Positions 29,660-33,712 of a stretch of 33,712 nucleotides of DNA are shown here, piece after piece (positions within the stretch are counted from its first letter, which is position 1; the number at the start of each line of letters is the position of its first letter). This DNA comes from Oscillospiraceae bacterium (GTDB lineage: Bacteria > Bacillota > Clostridia > Oscillospirales > Ruminococcaceae). The position numbers and the translations under genes are program-made. The notes under the pieces are model-generated. The model worked only from the letters and a program-made list of their open reading frames with translations. It made no database searches and was not told the origin of the DNA. The stretch lies in the NCBI GenBank assembly GCA_009777835.1, contig WRKZ01000015.1, positions 1-33,712 on the forward strand. The letters run 5' to 3'.

Positions 29660-31462
29660 TTACCCGATGATTTTCGAGAACTCCCTCATTATAGTATCCA
29701 GGAGCGCGTAGGATGCTTTTTGGGTCGTGCCTACGCAGGTGTAATAGACCTTCAACTTCGGTTCGGTTCCCGACGGTCGAACAATCACGACCGAATCACC
29801 CTCCAACACGAACTTCACCACGTTAGATTTAGGCAAAGAAATGCTCTTCGGCGGATTCTTCGGGTTTTTGAAATCAACAATCGTCCGCGCCGAATAATCG
29901 TAGAAGTGGGTCACGTCAATTCCGGCAATCTGCCGCGGGACAGACCTGCGGAGCTGTTCCATAATCGACTTCATTTTCGCCATGCCCGATGAACCTTGAA
30001 ACTCCAGATTCTGGGTATAATGATGATAGTATCCGTAGTCCTCGTACATTTTTCGGCGTGCCTCAAGAAGAGACGAGCCGTTCTTGCGGTAAAACGCTGC
30101 CATTTCGCAGATGAGCATACTCGCGCAGACCGCATCTTTATCACGGACGTAGCTTCCCGCCAGATACCCGTAACTCTCTTCGAAACCGTAGATGAATCGG
30201 TTGACTTCGCCTTTCTTCTCCAGTTCGCCGGCAATCCCCGCAATAAACTTGAATCCGGTAAGGGTATCCACCGACTTAACCCCGTATTTTTCGGCGATTT
30301 TATCGGCAATCGCAGTAGAAACAATGCTCTTCACTGCGACCGGCTTAAGCGGAAGGGTATCGGCGGCTTTTCGCTCACGGCAGATATATTCGAGGAGCAT
30401 CGCCCCCACTTCATTTCCGGAAAAGAGCGAGTAACCATCCGCGGCATCATCATCTCGAACGGCAATTCCCACGCGGTCACAATCGGGGTCGGTAGCAATC
30501 AGCAAATCCGACTGCGTTTTCCTGCATACATCCAACCCGACCTCCAACGCTTCCCTGAATTCGGGATTGGGGTACGGACAGGTGGGAAAGTTTCCGTCGG
30601 GGTTCGCCTGTTCGGCAACCAACGTAACATCGTTTATCCCGATTTCTTTCAGAATCCGGAGTACCGGCTTTTTCCCCGCACCGTTCAACGGCGTGAACAC
30701 GACCTTCAGCCCCGAATCGGCACAGACATTCTTGTGAAGAGACTGTTCCTTGACGTTCGCGAAATAATCCTCGATAACGTCTTCATCAATCTTAGTAATC
30801 ATGCCTTTATCGAAAGCTTCGTCAAAATCCGCCATTCTAACGTCTTGACTGCTGAACAAGTCGAGCTTATCGACCCGTTTAATCACCACTTCCGAATCTT
30901 CAAGCGAGAGTTGGCAACCGTCCCTGCCGTATGCCTTGTATCCGTTGTATTTAGCGGGGTTATGGCTTGCGGTAATGACAATTCCCGCATCGCATTTGAG
31001 TTTCCTCACCGCGAAAGACAGCATAGGGGTCGGCATGAGTTCGCTGTAGATGTGACACTTAATATCGTTTGCGGCAAGAACCTGCGCCGCAGTCCGTGCA
31101 AAATATGCCGACTTATGCCGGCTGTCGTATGCAATCGCAACCGATTTCGATTTACCGGGCCGCCCGGAATTAACGAAATCGGCAAGCCCTTGTGTCGCAC
31201 GGGCAACCGTGTAGAAGTTCATGCGGTTTGTCCCCGCACCGATTACCCCGCGGAGTCCTCCTGTACCGAACTCAAGCTCGCGATAGAACCTGTCTTCCAA
31301 ATCGCCCTCTATCTTCGTGATTGTTTCACGGTCGTTGGCGGTTTTTGCTTCTGCCAGACTCTTCTCGATTTTCCGCAGCTCTTTCACCAAATCGGGGTCG
31401 CCAACAGCATTTTTGAGCCAGTATTCGAACTTTTCGGCAATAGCCTTGTTTGTTAGATTCAT
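29660..31462 (-). CDS. phosphoglucomutase/phosphomannomutase (phospho-sugar mutase)
   Basis: This 600-aa alpha-D-phosphohexomutase interconverts hexose 1- and 6-phosphates. It has the active-site serine loop ITASHNPAKYNGYKAY near residue 145, the metal loop TDPDCDRVG, the sugar-binding GFEESYGYL, and the phosphate-binding RPSGTEPKLKVYY at the C-terminus. ATG 31462 is preferred because GGAGGTGA lies upstream; a longer frame runs into the tRNA gene and is rejected. The start is 39 nt from the tRNA-Trp 3' end and no separate promoter is seen, so tRNA and mRNA may share a transcript. Confidence 0.92.
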   Translation of the reverse strand: MNLTNKAIAEKFEYWLKNAVGDPDLVKELRKIEKSLAEAKTANDRETITKIEGDLEDRFYRELEFGTGGLRGVIGAGTNRMNFYTVARATQGLADFVNSGRPGKSKSVAIAYDSRHKSAYFARTAAQVLAANDIKCHIYSELMPTPMLSFAVRKLKCDAGIVITASHNPAKYNGYKAYGRDGCQLSLEDSEVVIKRVDKLDLFSSQDVRMADFDEAFDKGMITKIDEDVIEDYFANVKEQSLHKNVCADSGLKVVFTPLNGAGKKPVLRILKEIGINDVTLVAEQANPDGNFPTCPYPNPEFREALEVGLDVCRKTQSDLLIATDPDCDRVGIAVRDDDAADGYSLFSGNEVGAMLLEYICRERKAADTLPLKPVAVKSIVSTAIADKIAEKYGVKSVDTLTGFKFIAGIAGELEKKGEVNRFIYGFEESYGYLAGSYVRDKDAVCASMLICEMAAFYRKNGSSLLEARRKMYEDYGYYHHYTQNLEFQGSSGMAKMKSIMEQLRRSVPRQIAGIDVTHFYDYSARTIVDFKNPKNPPKSISLPKSNVVKFVLEGDSVVIVRPSGTEPKLKVYYTCVGTTQKASYALLDTIMREFSKIIG

Positions 31463-31501
31463 CAGAACTCTTATCACCTCCGAAACAGTTTTCGTGAAAA
31501 A

Positions 31502-31572
31502 CAGGGGTGGCGGGGCTCGAACCCGAAACAACGGTTTTGGAGACCGTCATGTTACCATTACACCACACCCCT
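31502..31572 (-). tRNA. trnW: tRNA-Trp (CCA anticodon)
   Basis: The 71-nt cloverleaf reads AGGGGTG...CACCCCT for the acceptor stem, a D-arm with GGTGTAATGGTAACA, anticodon arm ACGGT-CTCCAAA-ACCGT (anticodon CCA) and T-arm CGGG-TTCGAGC-CCCG. The discriminator is G. CCA is not encoded. It has its own promoter at 31611-31639. Confidence 0.95.
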
Positions 31573-31584
31573 ACATTTAAGAAT

Positions 31585-31598
31585 GGGGATTCTCCCCC
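31585..31598. repeat. family A hairpin element in the tRNA-Trp leader
   Basis: GGGG-ATTCT-CCCC core with an extra C, between the tRNA 5' end and its -10 box, thus inside the leader of the precursor. Shortened by one G relative to other copies. Confidence 0.7.
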
Positions 31599-31610
31599 AC
31601 TTCAAAATCT

Positions 31611-31639
31611 ATTCTAGCATAAAATTTAAGTCGTGTCAA
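31611..31639 (-). promoter_or_regulatory. promoter of tRNA-Trp (and perhaps the phosphoglucomutase gene)
   Basis: On the minus strand TTGACA (31634-31639), 17 bp and TAGAAT (31611-31616). Confidence 0.8.
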
Positions 31640-31718
31640 GATTTTTGCAAATATTTTTATTTTTATGTGAGATACTAGCAAATATACCAAATATGTAAGA
31701 GAGGTTTCATCTGCTATT

Positions 31719-32570
31719 ATGAAAATCACAATAAAAATTTTAACGGCGTTCCTCGCTGTGATTACTGCTTTTACAGGACTCGCAAAAATTTCCCGCGCCG
31801 AGAGCATCGCCGATTTAAAACCCGCAGAAGTCCCGATTCTGATGTATCATTTCCTTGTCGAAAACAAGGGAGAACATCACATTTCGCCCGACGAGTTCGA
31901 GCGTGACCTCATCTTCCTGCAAAAGAACGGCTACACGACCATCGGCATTTCCGAGCTGATTGCGTTCGTCTACGACAACAAGCCGCTCCCCCCCAAACCC
32001 GTTATGCTGACCTTCGATGACGGATACTACAACAATTACTACCACGGATTCCCTCTGTTGCAGCAATATCAGTCCAAAGCCGTCATCTCGATTATCGGCG
32101 ACCACACCGACATCTGGTCGGGGAATTTCTACGAGGATATGCAAAACGGACACATGACCTGGGAGCAAATCCGTGAAATGACCGATTCCGGCTTAGTTGA
32201 AATCGGCAACCACACCTATTCCATGCACCAAAACAAAGGCGGAAGAAAAGGCTGTATGCGCAAAGAGGGCGAAGAACTCATGGACTATCAACGGCTGTTC
32301 GGCAGAGATGTCAACCACCTTCAAGAGCGGATTTTAAGCGAATGTGGGTTCACCCCCGACTCGTTTGCGTTCCCCTACCACGCCGTCTGCGACGATGCTT
32401 TGCAAGTCCTGCGGATTCTGGGATTCCGTGCCGCTTTCACCGGGAGCGCGAACGGCGGGAAGCCGAACACAATCACCCCCGGGGATACCGACTGCCTTTT
32501 CGACCTGCGGCGGGTTAACCGTTCACGCTTCCGCACCGCCGAGTCCATCCTCACGAATCACTCAAATTAG
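31719..32570 (+). CDS. secreted polysaccharide deacetylase (NodB/CE4-type)
   Basis: This 283-aa protein has a signal peptide (1-27, ending SRAES), then VPILMYHFL, the metal-binding TFDDGY at 98-103, and GNHTYSMH, which supplies the HxxxH histidines. A later FAFPYHAVCDDAL stands where the RxPY motif usually occurs. CE4 enzymes remove acetyl groups from peptidoglycan or other polysaccharides, with export placing it at the cell wall. The ATG has a distant AGAGAGG upstream. It is divergent from tRNA-Trp and stands alone. Confidence 0.88.
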   Translation: MKITIKILTAFLAVITAFTGLAKISRAESIADLKPAEVPILMYHFLVENKGEHHISPDEFERDLIFLQKNGYTTIGISELIAFVYDNKPLPPKPVMLTFDDGYYNNYYHGFPLLQQYQSKAVISIIGDHTDIWSGNFYEDMQNGHMTWEQIREMTDSGLVEIGNHTYSMHQNKGGRKGCMRKEGEELMDYQRLFGRDVNHLQERILSECGFTPDSFAFPYHAVCDDALQVLRILGFRAAFTGSANGGKPNTITPGDTDCLFDLRRVNRSRFRTAESILTNHSN

Positions 32571-32612
32571 TCAAACCACTCGAATTACTCGCTTTATCTC
32601 GCTACTCACATC

Positions 32613-32849
32613 CTATTCAAATTCATCTTCAGAGTCGCGGTCATTCCAGAGTACGACCAGTTGATTCAGCTCTTCCTCGGTAAGAGAAATCCCTTTGCCC
32701 ATACGTTCACCGTCCGGCGACCACGGACGAATATCGAACTTAGGTGCGCCTCCGTTCCAACTCACCATGTTGAGTTTCGTTTGCCAACCTTTCGCATTTT
32801 CGGAGATTACCCCCAATTCTTTTGTAACTTCATAACTGAAATCTGCCAT
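32613..32849 (-). CDS. YdbC/PC4-family single-stranded DNA-binding protein
   Basis: This 78-aa protein fits the bacterial YdbC family, related to the transcription coactivator PC4: VISENAKGWQTKLNMVSWNG, KFDIRPWSPDGERMGKGISL and TEEELNQLV. Family members bind single-stranded DNA as dimers. AAAGGGAA precedes the ATG. It lies between the convergent deacetylase gene and the metallophosphoesterase; the 28-nt gap to the latter suggests cotranscription. Confidence 0.85.
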   Translation of the reverse strand: MADFSYEVTKELGVISENAKGWQTKLNMVSWNGGAPKFDIRPWSPDGERMGKGISLTEEELNQLVVLWNDRDSEDEFE

Positions 32850-32877
32850 TTTTTATTCCCTTTCTTTCTATTAATAG

Positions 32878-33588
32878 TTATTTCTTGCCTGACTTCACCG
32901 GATTATATTCTGCATCGATTACGTTATCGAACAACGCAAAATACTTCGGCGGAATGATTTTGTTGATGTGATGCCGACCGAAAAACCACCTCTTGAACTC
33001 GGTCTTTCGGCTGATTTCGTCTAATTCATAGCTTATGTTTTCGTCCTTTTGCTTGCTCTTACGACCGCCTAACGCGAGAAACTCGGAAATCTGCGTCGGC
33101 GGCTCATAACTGATAATGTAATCGACCTTGAAGTCGGCTTTCGCAAGGGAGGTCATTGCTGTTTCATAATCTGCCGGATTCGTCCCGGGATTAGCCCCCG
33201 GCGTTTCCGACGGAGTATCCGGTTCGCCCCCGCCGAAGGTCAAGATTTTCTTGTCGGCGATTTCAAAAACTTGACCCCGCATCAACTGCCGCAGTTTGCC
33301 GCTGATTTTACGGGTCTTCCCTCCGCACCAGTTTTCGACCTCGTACGATTCAAGTTCGTCGAAGTTCTCATGCGCACCCTCCACGAACAGCACATCGAAT
33401 CTGCGCTTCCCCAACCACTTGAGGAGACGTTTCTCTTTATTCCCGCCATCCCAGATGAACCCGAAGTCTCCGCATATTATGAGAGAATCTCGTTTTCGGA
33501 TTTTCCTGAACGCCGGCTGCTTGAATCGTTCTATATCCCCGTGTGTATCGCCGGTTACATAGATTTTCGGGGTTTTGACTTTTTTCAA
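32878..33588 (-). CDS. metallophosphoesterase-like protein with altered metal-site residues
   Basis: This 236-aa protein is a calcineurin-type phosphoesterase by fold: GDTHGD near residue 12 and GDFGFIWD follow the family, as do CGGKTRKI and LMRGQVFEI. However, EGAHENFDE has Ala where GNHE has the metal-ligand Asn, ISYEPP has Tyr where relatives have a His, and FFGRHH replaces GHxH. The protein is probably inactive or unusual as an enzyme. The start is TTG 33588 behind AAGGAGG; an upstream ATG at 33630 lies in a repeat and is not credible. Confidence 0.75.
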   Translation of the reverse strand: MKKVKTPKIYVTGDTHGDIERFKQPAFRKIRKRDSLIICGDFGFIWDGGNKEKRLLKWLGKRRFDVLFVEGAHENFDELESYEVENWCGGKTRKISGKLRQLMRGQVFEIADKKILTFGGGEPDTPSETPGANPGTNPADYETAMTSLAKADFKVDYIISYEPPTQISEFLALGGRKSKQKDENISYELDEISRKTEFKRWFFGRHHINKIIPPKYFALFDNVIDAEYNPVKSGKK

Positions 33589-33610
33589 ACCGCAAATCCT
33601 CCTTTTTTGA

Positions 33611-33712
33611 AATGGGGGATTCTCCCCCAAACCCCCTGTCGCTCCGCAGGGAAACCCTGCTACGCTTTGTTTAAAATGGGGGATTCTCCCCCAAACCCCC
33701 TGTCGCTTCGCA
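33611..33712. repeat. family A hairpin element, two tandem copies with CAGGG extension, cut by window edge
   Basis: Cores GGGGGATTCTCCCCC at 33614-33628 and 33678-33692, each followed by CCCCCTGTCGCTYCGCAGGG. The first continues with AAACCCTGCTACGCT; the second runs off the window. Nearly identical to 17518-17575, about 16 kb away. Confidence 0.85.

Noticed and set aside
29996-31456. A 486-codon plus-strand frame opposite phosphoglucomutase
   Set aside because: The minus strand encodes a full, motif-complete mutase. The plus frame has no ribosome-binding site and no recognisable motif.

Overview
The window looks like chromosomal DNA from a spore-forming, anaerobic Firmicute of class Clostridia, probably an Oscillospirales/Ruminococcaceae-type gut or rumen bacterium. 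The basis is gene content: a fused IspH-ribosomal S1 gene, SpoIIR and YtaF (sporulation), a GGGtGRT/NifU-like pair, a der-plsY-gpsA operon, Thr/Ser-rich linkers on exported proteins and a degenerate dockerin-like domain. No database search was possible, so the taxonomy is inference.

Layout. (1) 1-2080 is an A+T-richer accessory segment: a truncated ORF at the left edge, a zinc-ribbon gene, a Panacea antitoxin / MazF-PemK toxin pair with a consensus promoter, a 37-codon copy of the zinc-ribbon N-terminus, and a three-repeat, two-spacer type I-E-like CRISPR remnant with no cas genes. (2) 2199-4563 holds ytaF and a phage/ICE-style regulatory set (possible ArpU/RinA-like protein, XRE repressor, ImmA-type protease). 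(3) 4669-7694 is der-plsY-gpsA, facing spoIIR. (4) 8499-10790 is a sigma factor with a membrane partner, closed by tandem hairpins. (5) On the minus strand, rnc lies behind a secreted metzincin-like protease with a long Thr-repeat linker. (6) 13731-15175 is a small accessory cassette bounded by an identical 34-bp repeat: a ribbon-helix-helix protein, a 52-aa protein, a membrane-anchored protein of unknown function, and a promoter-to-terminator unit carrying a six-codon ORF. (7) The minus-strand block 15225-23165 carries GGGtGRT, a PspC protein, a NifU-like scaffold, comM, a CofE-like ligase, a SLOG protein, a 48-aa antitoxin-like ORF, an HD hydrolase, plsC and cmk. (8) On the plus strand are rnhA and ispH-rpsA (4-bp overlap), a small ORF, and a second ECF sigma/anti-sigma pair. 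(9) The right end has a lipoprotein plus a mini membrane protein, phosphoglucomutase behind tRNA-Trp, a polysaccharide deacetylase, a YdbC/PC4 protein and a metallophosphoesterase that appears to lack several metal-site residues.

Several families of hairpin-forming repeats are scattered between genes: a GGGGG-N5-CCCCC element, a GC-rich CTCGACGGC element in 63-bp tandem copies, a GCAACGAAAG element, a CCGAAAA element and a CAAGCCTG element. They often sit where terminators or 5' leaders are expected.

The best candidates for something new are the 34-bp-bounded cassette with its MEWDLR mini-ORF, the Panacea toxin-antitoxin operon with a zinc-ribbon third gene, the 48-aa antitoxin-like ORF between 13-bp direct repeats next to a SLOG protein, and the degenerate metallophosphoesterase.
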